A stretch of DNA of 5,506 nucleotides from JAJYIV01 sp964499955 (GCA_964499955.1 CAZCMI010000032.1:1-5506), one strand, 5' to 3'. Positions 1-5,143 are shown, counted from the first letter of the stretch. The notes: a model not told the origin generated them from the letters alone. Program-made: numbers and translations.

Positions 1-1317
1 GTGGTGGGCGACGACGCGCAGAGCATCTATTCCTTCCGCGCCGCCGACGTGCGCAACATTTTGGATTTCCCGAAGGCGCACGGGGAGGCCAAGACGTTCC
101 GCTTGGTGACCAACTATCGTTCCACGCCCGAAATCCTGGCGCTCGCCAACGCGGCCATTTCCAACAACCGCCGGCAATTCCGCAAGGAACTGGTGGCGGT
201 GCGCAGCGGCTTCGAGAAACCGCAGGTGGTGCCGGCCGCCGACGCCGGCCAGGAAGCGCAGTACGTGGCTGAGCAGATGCTCCTGTTGCGCGACGAAGGC
301 GTGGCATTGCGGGACATGGCCGTGCTGTTCCGCGCCGCCTTCCATTCCCAGGCGCTGGAATTCGAATTGATGAAGCGCGACATTCCGTACGAATATCGCG
401 GCGGCATGAAGTTCTTCGAGCGCGCGCACATCAAGGACGTGGTGGCGCACGTGCGCGTGGCGGCCAACCACCGGGACGAGTCCGCCTGGCTGCGCGCCCT
501 GGGCCTCTTGCCCGGCGTGGGCCTGGCGACGGCGGGGAAGATCTTCGAACGGATCCGCGCGCACGGGAGTTTGGCCGAAGCCGTGGCGGCCGATGCGGGA
601 TTGTCGGGTCGCGCGGGTACCGCATGGAACCAGGCACGCGAGGTCTTCCGCAAAATCTCGGAGAAAACGTCCCCCGGCGACATGATTCGCTCCGTGGCCG
701 CGGGGCCGTACCGCGAATACGTGGAGGCCGAATATCCCGACGCCAAGGACCGGATGGACGACGTGGAACAATTTGCCGTCTTCGCCGACGGGTATGACGA
801 CCTGACGTCGTTTTTGACCGACATTTCACTGACGGACGAATACGGAGCCGGCCGCAACGCCGCCGAACCGGTGGACGACGAGCGTGTGGTCCTTTCCACC
901 GTCCACCAGGCCAAGGGGTTGGAATGGGACGCGGTGTTCGTTATCCACTTGGCGGAAGGGAAATTCCCCAGCCAGCGCGCCACGGCCGAACAAGACGGCA
1001 TGGAGGAAGAACGCCGCCTGTTCTATGTGGCCGCGACGCGCGCCCGGCAGCGCCTGTTCCTGACGTACCCGCTGTCTTCCGGCTACGATACGCTCGTGTT
1101 GAATCAGCCATCCTTGTTTTTGGAAGAATTGCCCGAGGACGTGGTTGAGCACGTGCGGTTGCGCGCCGCCCGTTCGTTCCACGCGGGGTCCGGACGCATG
1201 TCCGCGGGGTCCGGGCGTTCCCGATGGGCCGATGACGAGCCGACCATCGTATTGGATGAATCGGGGGAGCGGACGCCGTCTTCGCCCCCGCCCCGGAGTT
1301 TCCTGCGCGACGTCTAA
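1..1317 (+). CDS. UvrD/PcrA-family superfamily 1 DNA helicase, C-terminal part (5' end cut by window edge)
   Basis: ATP-dependent 3'-5' DNA helicase of the UvrD/PcrA/Rep family, a cytoplasmic enzyme of excision repair and replication restart. The 438 visible residues begin at motif III (GDDAQSIYSFRAAD, residues 3-16). They continue with motif IV (NYRSTPEILALAN, about 38-50), the conserved GGMKFFERAHIKD block (134-146), motif V (STVHQAKGLEWD, 299-310) and motif VI (EEERRLFYVAATRAR, 335-349), whose arginine senses ATP. Walker A and the DExQ Walker B motif lie upstream of the window, so roughly the first 200 residues are missing and the GTG at base 1 is an internal valine. After motif VI a short hydrophilic tail (about 385-438) contains a 7-residue duplication (AGSGRMS/AGSGRS). 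I see none of the C-terminal Tudor-like RNA polymerase-binding domain found in typical PcrA. Family assignment is firm; PcrA versus UvrD versus Rep cannot be decided. Eleven bases separate its TAA from the next ATG, so the two are probably co-transcribed. Confidence 0.95.
   Translation: MVGDDAQSIYSFRAADVRNILDFPKAHGEAKTFRLVTNYRSTPEILALANAAISNNRRQFRKELVAVRSGFEKPQVVPAADAGQEAQYVAEQMLLLRDEGVALRDMAVLFRAAFHSQALEFELMKRDIPYEYRGGMKFFERAHIKDVVAHVRVAANHRDESAWLRALGLLPGVGLATAGKIFERIRAHGSLAEAVAADAGLSGRAGTAWNQAREVFRKISEKTSPGDMIRSVAAGPYREYVEAEYPDAKDRMDDVEQFAVFADGYDDLTSFLTDISLTDEYGAGRNAAEPVDDERVVLSTVHQAKGLEWDAVFVIHLAEGKFPSQRATAEQDGMEEERRLFYVAATRARQRLFLTYPLSSGYDTLVLNQPSLFLEELPEDVVEHVRLRAARSFHAGSGRMSAGSGRSRWADDEPTIVLDESGERTPSSPPPRSFLRDV
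1182..1217 (+). repeat. 21-bp-period imperfect tandem duplication in the helicase tail
   Basis: The 15-base unit CGCGGGGTCCGGACG at 1182-1196 recurs as CGCGGGGTCCGGGCG at 1203-1217 with one substitution, a period of 21 bp. It is in frame and encodes the repeated AGSGR in the disordered-looking C-terminal tail of the helicase. It probably reflects a small slippage duplication in a linker. Confidence 0.6.
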
Positions 1318-1328
1318 CGATCTTCCCT

Positions 1329-1901
1329 ATGTCCCGTTCCATTGCGTCCCGATCCCGCCGCCCGTCCAAGACGGCCCGCGCCGCCCGCGTATTTACCACG
1401 GTCTTGTCGTTATTGGGGTTCGTGGTTGTCTTCGCGGGTGGGGTTTTTCTCTTCCGTTCCTCCGCGGCCGAACGCCGTATGGCGCACCAACAAGAAACGG
1501 AGAGCGCGGCGAACGTGGCTGGGGAAACGCCTGGGTTGGATGCGCATGTGGAAAACGCCAACGCCACGTTGCGCGCCGTGCGCGGCGAGGCGGGAGAAGG
1601 CATGGTCGAACGCCAGATCGTTGAAGGACGGTACGTGGTTTCCTTCCAAGCGACCTTGCCTGCCATCGACCGTCAAACGACGGCGTATCGCGCGTGGCTG
1701 TTGCGCCGCCAGCCGTTCTCGTTTTTGCCCATCGGCGAATTCGTTACGGATGAAAATGGAACGTTCGTTTTGTCGTGGGAGGGGAAGACGGGCACAGATT
1801 ACGGGTCGTATGATCGCGTGGTGGTTACGCGCAACGCCAAGACGGACGGACCGGAAGACCCGGGCGTGCACGTCTTGGAAGGGGAGTTCGCGCGGGATTA
1901 A
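1329..1901 (+). CDS. Membrane-anchored protein with anti-sigma-factor (RskA C-terminal)-like outer domain
   Basis: 190-residue protein with an arginine-rich N terminus (residues 3-20), one transmembrane segment (about 21-42) and an outer domain, a topology predicting N-in/C-out. Residues about 44-95 look like a polar linker. The C-terminal domain (about 100-188) has short beta-strand-like segments and the pattern YRAWLLRRQPF, then IGEF, GTFVLSW, YDRVVVTRN and PGVHVLEGEF. This order resembles the C-terminal domain of RskA/anti-sigma-K-type proteins (YxxWL, then a G-F strand, then vvvT, then P, then vleG). That similarity is from memory of the family pattern and has not been searched. No N-terminal zinc-finger anti-sigma domain is present and no sigma factor gene is adjacent, so an actual anti-sigma function is not supported. 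ATG 1329 is preferred because it gives the charged N terminus and membrane segment; no good Shine-Dalgarno precedes it, and it lies 11 bases after the helicase stop, consistent with one transcript. Confidence 0.85.
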   Translation: MSRSIASRSRRPSKTARAARVFTTVLSLLGFVVVFAGGVFLFRSSAAERRMAHQQETESAANVAGETPGLDAHVENANATLRAVRGEAGEGMVERQIVEGRYVVSFQATLPAIDRQTTAYRAWLLRRQPFSFLPIGEFVTDENGTFVLSWEGKTGTDYGSYDRVVVTRNAKTDGPEDPGVHVLEGEFARD

Positions 1902-1958
1902 GGAGCCGCGTAGATCCTCCGCCCAAGGTTGTCAGATGATATCGGGTTGGTCGGCGTC

Positions 1959-2108
1959 TCACGGCATCAGCCTCCGCGCGAGGCGGCGAAATTGGCGGCG
2001 GGAGAAGCAGACGCGCATGTGCCGCAGCAGTTGGTGCGCGTGCTGGGAGCGGCGCGTGGACATGTACGCGATGGTGAGGGTGGGATGGCGCAGAGCGATG
2101 GTCGTCAT
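1959..2108 (-). CDS. Candidate small basic protein (49 aa), unrecognised
   Basis: A 49-codon minus-strand frame beginning ATG-ACG-ACC and ending TGA. The product is very basic, with many Arg and His residues (TRRSQHAHQLLRHMR, then SRRQFRRLARRLMP), and could be helical in its second half. The argument for coding is codon use: about 44 of 49 third positions are G or C, above first positions (about 60%) and second positions (about 53%), the normal order for a GC-rich gene and similar to the neighbouring real genes. The overlapping plus-strand frame in the same register has the reverse pattern. An in-frame upstream ATG at 2138 would add ten residues with poor codon bias, so I prefer 2108. There is no clear Shine-Dalgarno site or promoter, and I recognise no family. 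It converges on the membrane protein gene with a 57-base gap. It may still be chance. Confidence 0.35.
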   Translation of the reverse strand: MTTIALRHPTLTIAYMSTRRSQHAHQLLRHMRVCFSRRQFRRLARRLMP

Positions 2109-2186
2109 AAGAACACGCGTTACGGGTAAATGGGGCATGCGACGGGGAAGGGGCGTTCGCGGGACGCAAGAGGTTTTCGGAGGACC

Positions 2187-2241
2187 TCGATCTTCGGACG
2201 ATCCAGCGGCGGGCGCTCACCGCGCCGGATCGGCGAATCGA
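2187..2241. repeat. Nested inverted repeat (three-part stem)
   Basis: Three nested complementary pairs share one axis: TCGAT 2187-2191 with ATCGA 2237-2241, CGATCC 2199-2204 with GGATCG 2227-2232, and GGCG 2208-2211 with CGCC 2223-2226, separated by internal loops. Fifteen paired bases in a 55-base span suggest a folded RNA element, though GC-rich DNA forms such stems by chance more easily than average. The transcribed strand is unknown. Confidence 0.5.
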
Positions 2242-2285
2242 CGGGCCGGAAACCTGTTGTCTCACGCGAACGGTTGTCGAAGGCG

Positions 2286-2323
2286 CCCCGCGTTCTTCCG
2301 AGCAGAGGGGGAACAACGCGGGG
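2286..2323. repeat. Strong hairpin, 9-bp perfect stem
   Basis: CCCCGCGTT (2286-2294) pairs perfectly with AACGCGGGG (2315-2323). After a one-base mismatch on each side, TTCC (2296-2299) pairs with GGAA (2310-2313) around a 10-base loop. No T tract follows on either strand, so it is not a canonical rho-independent terminator. It could be part of a structured RNA, or a non-canonical end for lexA transcripts coming from the right. Confidence 0.55.
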
Positions 2324-2447
2324 ACCCTTCTCGATGGGCAAGAGGCCAGGCAGCAAGAAACAGACGCCGCGAACGTGTAGGCGCGGGGAGAAATGGTTAC
2401 GTGATTGAGCGGCGCGGCGGCATCGGATGGCGCGGCACGGCCGTCTT

Positions 2448-3068
2448 CTACACCGGTTGGAACTTGCGGATGACCGCGCGGACGACCCCTTGGATAATGC
2501 AATCCTTTACGTAGATGGGGTCCATGGTGTGGTTGGCCGGCTGCAGGCGGATACGGTCACGCTCCCGGTAGAAACGCTTGAGCGTGGCGTAGGCATTGTC
2601 CAGCAGAGCGACGACAACCTCGCCGTTTTTGGGCGATGGATTGCGTTCCACCACCACGAAGTCGCCGTTCAAAATGCCGTCTTCGATCATGGACTGGCCT
2701 TTGACCCGCAGCACGTACGAGTTGGCGCCATCTACCACGAATTGGGTAGGTACGGCCATGGTTTCCCGCTCCTCCACGGCTTCAATAGGTACGCCCGCCG
2801 TGATGAGGCCCACAAGCGGTAGTTCAATGACCGTTGCCAGGGCGGTTGGTTCCTGCGGGATGACTTCCAAGGAGCGGGCGGCGCCGTCTTCTCCGGCCAT
2901 CAGAACGCCTTTCTCCGTGAGCGCTTTTACGTGCTGGTGGACGGTGGCGGGGGAGGAGAGGCCGAAATGGTCGGCAATTTCGCGGTAACTGGGCGCGTAC
3001 CCGTTGGCATCCACGTGGCCGCGGATGAAGGCCAGGATCTCCGCCTGTTTTTTTGTAAGAGTGGGCAT
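2448..3068 (-). CDS. lexA: LexA repressor, SOS response regulator with self-cleavage domain
   Basis: 206-residue LexA, the dimeric DNA-binding repressor of the SOS regulon that cleaves itself when activated RecA forms on damaged DNA. The N-terminal winged helix-turn-helix covers about residues 1-65 (TKKQAEILAFI, PSYREIADHFGLSSPATVHQHVKAL, EKGVL). The cleavage site Ala91-Gly92 lies in LITAGVP. The S24-type peptidase domain carries nucleophile Ser126 in KGQSMIEDGI and general base Lys164 in YATLKR. Length and spacing of these elements match family norms (about 200 residues). The recognition helix SSPATVHQHVKAL is closer to the SSxxTVHxHL form of Gram-positive-type LexA than to the E. coli form. 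I chose the ATG at 3068 because the protein then starts MPTLTKKQ like other LexA proteins; an upstream in-frame ATG at 3110 lies upstream of the likely -10 box. No Shine-Dalgarno is visible. It is transcribed divergently from metK and is probably autoregulated through the half-site array in its promoter. Confidence 0.97.
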   Translation of the reverse strand: MPTLTKKQAEILAFIRGHVDANGYAPSYREIADHFGLSSPATVHQHVKALTEKGVLMAGEDGAARSLEVIPQEPTALATVIELPLVGLITAGVPIEAVEERETMAVPTQFVVDGANSYVLRVKGQSMIEDGILNGDFVVVERNPSPKNGEVVVALLDNAYATLKRFYRERDRIRLQPANHTMDPIYVKDCIIQGVVRAVIRKFQPV

Positions 3069-3077
3069 AGCGTGGTT

Positions 3078-3119
3078 GTTCGCTTTATGTTCGTATTGTA
3101 TGCCGAACAAAAACCGAAC
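3078..3119. promoter_or_regulatory. Probable LexA operator: dyad of two GTTC-N7-GTTC arms
   Basis: Four exact tetramers lie at 3078-3081 (GTTC), 3089-3092 (GTTC), 3105-3108 (GAAC) and 3116-3119 (GAAC). Each arm is a direct repeat with an 11-bp period, one helical turn. The two arms are mirror images about 3098.5, with a central gap of 12. The inner pair extends to TGTTCG-N10-CGAACA. Direct GTTC-N7-GTTC is the SOS box described for Alphaproteobacteria, and CGAAC/GTTCG half-sites occur in Gram-positive SOS boxes, though there in the opposite orientation. The sites flank the lexA -10 box and overlap its -35 box, the expected place for autorepression. LexA binding is inferred. Confidence 0.65.
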
Positions 3120-3123
3120 GCAA
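3095..3123 (-). promoter_or_regulatory. lexA promoter (-35 TTGCGT, 17-base spacer, -10 TACAAT)
   Basis: On the minus strand TTGCGT (3118-3123) is followed after exactly 17 bases by TACAAT (3095-3100), five of six matches to the -10 consensus. This predicts transcription from about 3088 and a leader of only about 20 bases before ATG 3068. The -10 sits at the exact centre of the GTTC/GAAC dyad. Confidence 0.65.
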
Positions 3124-3155
3124 GTCCGCTAGGGTGAGCGAAAAAACGGGGCGGC

Positions 3156-3164
3156 TGTGGATAA
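3156..3164. promoter_or_regulatory. Consensus DnaA box (TTATCCACA on minus strand)
   Basis: TGTGGATAA at 3156-3164 is the exact reverse complement of the strict DnaA box TTATCCACA and lies in the non-coding lexA-metK region. A given 9-mer is expected by chance on either strand of such a window about 0.04 times. Only one is present in the intergenic DNA and there is no AT-rich unwinding region or DnaA box cluster, so it is not evidence for an origin. It could be a DnaA-binding regulatory site or coincidence. Confidence 0.4.
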
Positions 3165-3170
3165 GTGCGC

Positions 3171-3204
3171 GGGTAGGGCGGGGCGGCGGCGTCGGGGCAG
3201 CGGG
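3171..3204 (+). other. G-rich tract with G-quadruplex potential
   Basis: Five runs of three or four G occur at 3171-3173, 3176-3178, 3180-3183, 3194-3197 and 3202-3204 on the plus strand upstream of metK. Loop lengths are 2, 1, 10 and 4, so a quadruplex is possible although one loop is longer than the usual seven-base limit. High local GC makes chance runs more likely. Confidence 0.3.
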
Positions 3205-3228
3205 TCGAATTCCGCGGGGGCGTTCGGA

Positions 3229-3257
3229 TTGATCTTCTTGCCTTTTTGTAGTAAAAA
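3229..3257 (+). promoter_or_regulatory. Candidate metK promoter (-35 TTGATC, -10 TAAAAA)
   Basis: TTGATC (3229-3234) is followed after 17 bases by TAAAAA (3252-3257), in the only AT-rich patch close to metK. Transcription would begin near 3264, about ten bases before ATG 3274, giving an almost leaderless message. This fits the lack of a Shine-Dalgarno site. The match to consensus is moderate. Confidence 0.45.
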
Positions 3258-3273
3258 ACAGGTCTTCCCTCGT

Positions 3274-4344
3274 ATGCGTAAAACCGTCGAATCCTTTTTA
3301 GCGGGGCATCCCGACAAGGTCTGCGACCAGATCGCGGACGCCTTGGTAGACGAGTGTCTGCGCCGGGACCCCCAGGCGCGCGTGGATCTGCATGTGCTTG
3401 GGTCCCACGGCATGTTGATGGTCGGCGGGGAATGGGCCTCCGCCGCGGATTTCGACATGGCCGCCCTGGCGCGGAACGTCTATACCGAAATCGGCTATAC
3501 GGACGACGTAGAAGTCTTCGTGAACCTGGACCGGCCGTCGGAGGAACTCGCCGCGTTGCGCGGCCCGGCGGACTCCTGCGTGGTGTCCGGCTATGCCACG
3601 CGCGAGACGCGCGAGCTGCTGCCGCGCCCGGTGGTCTTCGCCCAGGCAATGGCCCGCCGCTGCGATGATCTGCGCCGCGCGAACCCGCATTTTTCCTGGC
3701 TGCAGCCCGACGGCAAGGTGCAGGTTTCCATGGAGAAGGGCGAGGTGCGCGCCGTCACGTTGTTGGCGTCCCACGCGCCGGATATGGACCCGAAGGACGT
3801 GAAGCTCGCCCTGATGGAACGCGTGGTGGCGCCGGTGGCGGGCGGGGAAGACGTCCATGTGTACGTGAACCCGGCCGGGCCGTTCACCGTCTGCGGCTTC
3901 CACGCGGATACGGGCGTGAACAACCGCCGCCTGTCCGCCGATACCTATGGCGGCCTCGTGCCCTTCGGCGACAACGCCGTTTCCGGCAAGGATCCGCTCA
4001 CCCCGCAGCGCGCGGGCGCGTACATGGCCCGCGTGGCGGCTCGTTGGCTGGTGGAGCAGGAGCTCGCGTCGTCGGCCTTGGTGACCATCGCGTATACCTT
4101 CGGCCGCTCCGAACCCGTGTCGGTGGACGCCGCGGGCGTGGGCGAGAAAACGCGCGGCGCGAAACTCAATTTGTCCGAGCTGGTCCGCAAGACCTTCGAC
4201 TTCCGCCCCGAGGCGATCGTCGAGCGGTTGGACTTGCGCCGGCCGTTGTACCGCCAGGCGTCCGTGTACGGCATGTTCGGCCGTGCGGGTCTGCCGTGGG
4301 AAGAGCCGCTTCCGGCGGAAAATGGTACACTGGCGGAGGAATAA
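3274..4344 (+). CDS. metK: S-adenosylmethionine synthetase (methionine adenosyltransferase), short and divergent
   Basis: Cytoplasmic enzyme making S-adenosylmethionine, phosphate and pyrophosphate from methionine and ATP; it supplies the main methyl donor. Recognisable blocks are ESFLAGHPDKVCDQIADA (about residues 6-23, with the His/Asp of HPD), GMLMVGGE (46-53), SGYATRET (105-112), WLQPDGKVQV (142-151), TGVNNRR (213-219), DTYGG (223-227), SGKD (237-240) and YGMFGR..LPWE near the C terminus. At 356 residues it is shorter than the usual 380-400, mainly because the region before SGYATRET has lost about 16 residues. The signature hexapeptide GAGDQG reads GPADSC (97-102). Relative to E. coli, positions equivalent to E42, K269 and D271 appear to be His40, Thr243 and Gln245, while the equivalents of H14, D16, D118, K165, R244, K245 and K265 are kept or conservatively replaced (K245 to Arg). 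The ATG at 3274 is chosen over an in-frame GTG at 3157, which would add an Arg/Gly-rich tail across the promoter. The stop overlaps the Shine-Dalgarno of the next gene. Confidence 0.92.
   Translation: MRKTVESFLAGHPDKVCDQIADALVDECLRRDPQARVDLHVLGSHGMLMVGGEWASAADFDMAALARNVYTEIGYTDDVEVFVNLDRPSEELAALRGPADSCVVSGYATRETRELLPRPVVFAQAMARRCDDLRRANPHFSWLQPDGKVQVSMEKGEVRAVTLLASHAPDMDPKDVKLALMERVVAPVAGGEDVHVYVNPAGPFTVCGFHADTGVNNRRLSADTYGGLVPFGDNAVSGKDPLTPQRAGAYMARVAARWLVEQELASSALVTIAYTFGRSEPVSVDAAGVGEKTRGAKLNLSELVRKTFDFRPEAIVERLDLRRPLYRQASVYGMFGRAGLPWEEPLPAENGTLAEE
4323..4340 (+). promoter_or_regulatory. Extended -10 (TGgTACACT) and Shine-Dalgarno GGAGGA at the end of metK
   Basis: TG (4323-4324), one base, then TACACT (4326-4331) forms an extended -10 element inside the last codons of metK, with no clear -35. 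It is followed by GGAGGA (4335-4340), a strong Shine-Dalgarno ten bases before ATG 4351. The next gene may therefore have its own promoter as well as read-through from metK. The Shine-Dalgarno is certain; the promoter is a suggestion. Confidence 0.45.
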
Positions 4345-4350
4345 TCGCGC

Positions 4351-5127
4351 ATGTCACGCACACGGAGGACCAGGAGGAACCGTCCGTTGCCCTTCGCCAC
4401 GCTGGCCGTGGCCGTTTTGGCGGCCCTTGGTACGGCCGTCATTTTTTCCTTGCCAGAACCGGAGCGTGGCGCCGCGGCGTCGGCGGACGGCGGGTTGCGC
4501 GTGGAAGGAACGTGGATGACCAGCCGCGCACCGGAGGTGTTCGACGCGGGAATTGCCGGGCCGTTCACCGCCGTGCGCGGAACCGTGTATCGGTTGTCCG
4601 CTCCGCCCGCGCCTTCCGGTGCGCCGTATCTTTTGTCCTTCGCCCTGCCGGTCGGGCTTGATCCGGCGCGCGCGGCGTTGTACCGCTTCGATCCGGCCCT
4701 GGCCGCGTGGCGTTCCATGCCCGCCGTGCGTTCGGAAGACGGATGGACGTTGCGCGCGGAAGCAATGGCGTTGCCCTCCGCCTTGTGGGCCGTTGGGGAA
4801 GCGATGCCCGCACGAGATATGCCGGCGTCGCCCATCGCCATGCGGGCGTTGGAAGAATTGTTGGACGCGCCGCCGCCCGACGCCGTGGGATTCCGCGTGG
4901 CGCGCTTGTGGGCGTCAGTGGAAGACGATTTCGTCGTCGTGGAGGAAGCCGCGGCGTCCGGCGGATGCGGAGGCACGTACGCGTTGGGGACGGGCACGGT
5001 CCGCACGTCCGTGGACGTGAACGAGGTCGGCGGACAAACGCGCTTGGTGGCGGATTGGCGCGTGGAAGACGGATGCGCGCCCGGCGTCGATCTGGAACCG
5101 GCGGTCCCGCCGGCGGATATGTTATAA
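4351..5127 (+). CDS. Unrecognised membrane-anchored extracytoplasmic protein
   Basis: 258-residue protein of unknown function. The N terminus is highly basic (RTRRTRRNR, residues 3-11) and followed by one hydrophobic segment (about 14-34), giving an uncleaved anchor or signal peptide with the rest outside. I see no lipobox. The outer part has beta-rich character: YLLSFALPVGLDPARAALYRFDPALAAWRSM (from residue 93) and GWTLRAEAMALPSALWAVGE (131-150). These resemble the pattern in which a value is described as a sum of strands followed by a 'fitness' strand, seen in cell-surface proteins, but I cannot name a domain. Only two cysteines are outside, Cys206 and Cys242, possibly a disulfide. The C-terminal 55 residues contain DVNEVGGQTRLVADWRVED. 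It starts six bases after the metK stop with a strong Shine-Dalgarno, so it is probably translated from the metK transcript. Nothing links its function to methionine metabolism. Confidence 0.82.
   Translation: MSRTRRTRRNRPLPFATLAVAVLAALGTAVIFSLPEPERGAAASADGGLRVEGTWMTSRAPEVFDAGIAGPFTAVRGTVYRLSAPPAPSGAPYLLSFALPVGLDPARAALYRFDPALAAWRSMPAVRSEDGWTLRAEAMALPSALWAVGEAMPARDMPASPIAMRALEELLDAPPPDAVGFRVARLWASVEDDFVVVEEAAASGGCGGTYALGTGTVRTSVDVNEVGGQTRLVADWRVEDGCAPGVDLEPAVPPADML
5098..5113. repeat. Short GC-rich hairpin before the next promoter
   Basis: CCGGCG (5098-5103) pairs with CGCCGG (5108-5113) around the four-base loop GTCC. It falls in the last codons of the preceding gene, just upstream of an extended -10. 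There is no T tract, so I do not call it a terminator. Confidence 0.4.
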
Positions 5128-5141
5128 TGCCGCGTAGGAGG
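5120..5141 (+). promoter_or_regulatory. Consensus extended -10 (TGtTATAAT) with Shine-Dalgarno AGGAGG
   Basis: TG (5120-5121), one base, then a perfect TATAAT (5123-5128) overlaps the TAA stop (5125-5127) of the preceding gene. No -35 is visible, which extended -10 promoters do not require. Transcription would start near 5135, just before AGGAGG (5136-5141). Only two bases separate AGGAGG from ATG 5144, closer than the usual five to nine. Confidence 0.6.
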
Positions 5142-5143
5142 AT

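Larger units (their letters stand above)
1902..2447. other. 546-base stretch with no confident gene; several hairpins
   Basis: This interval lies between two convergent genes (the membrane protein and lexA). The sub-region 1959-2108 has a coding-like codon pattern on the minus strand (separate entry). The rest, about 2109-2447, has no frame on either strand with convincing codon bias, but is rich in inverted repeats. These include GCGT/ACGC at 2153-2156/2164-2167, GAGGT/ACCTC at 2170-2174/2184-2188, a nested three-part stem at 2187-2241, a 9-bp perfect stem at 2286-2294/2315-2323 and CCGCG/CGCGG at 2367-2371/2382-2386. None is followed by a T tract, so I do not call terminators. I compared it by eye with RNase P RNA, tmRNA, 6S RNA and SRP RNA hallmark sequences and recognised none. 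Confidence 0.5.

Noticed and set aside
1..3. GTG at the first base as the helicase start codon
   Set aside because: The translation begins at helicase motif III, so the Walker A and B parts must lie upstream; the GTG is an internal valine codon.
941..949. TTATCCACT, a near DnaA box inside the helicase gene
   Set aside because: One mismatch to consensus and explained by coding of the conserved V-I-H-L segment after motif V.
1901..1920. Small inverted repeat after the membrane protein stop as a terminator
   Set aside because: Only about four base pairs and no T tract follows.
1929..2129. 66-codon plus-strand frame with a TTG start
   Set aside because: Third-position GC is only about 64% and lower than first-position GC; the pattern is better explained as antisense to the 49-residue minus-strand frame, and there is no Shine-Dalgarno.
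2120..2356. 78-codon minus-strand frame with a TTG start in the hairpin-rich stretch
   Set aside because: Weak codon bias, no Shine-Dalgarno, no recognisable motif, and it reads through several strong hairpins.
1825..2502. Long minus-strand frame of 225 codons spanning the lexA-downstream gap
   Set aside because: Pro/Arg/Ser/His-rich low-complexity product typical of an out-of-frame reading of GC-rich DNA; it overlaps the ends of both neighbouring genes and its codon bias is wrong.
1342..2514. Long plus-strand frame of 390 codons
   Set aside because: It runs out of frame through the membrane protein gene and antisense to the end of lexA; the product is Arg/Trp/Cys-rich and lacks the codon pattern of the real genes.
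3069..3110. Upstream ATG adding 14 residues to LexA
   Set aside because: That start codon lies upstream of the likely -10 box, and LexA proteins normally begin right before the TxKQ helix.
3157..3273. Upstream GTG adding 39 residues to MetK
   Set aside because: The extension is Arg/Gly-rich, covers the DnaA box, the G tract and the probable promoter, and no MetK has such an N terminus to my knowledge.
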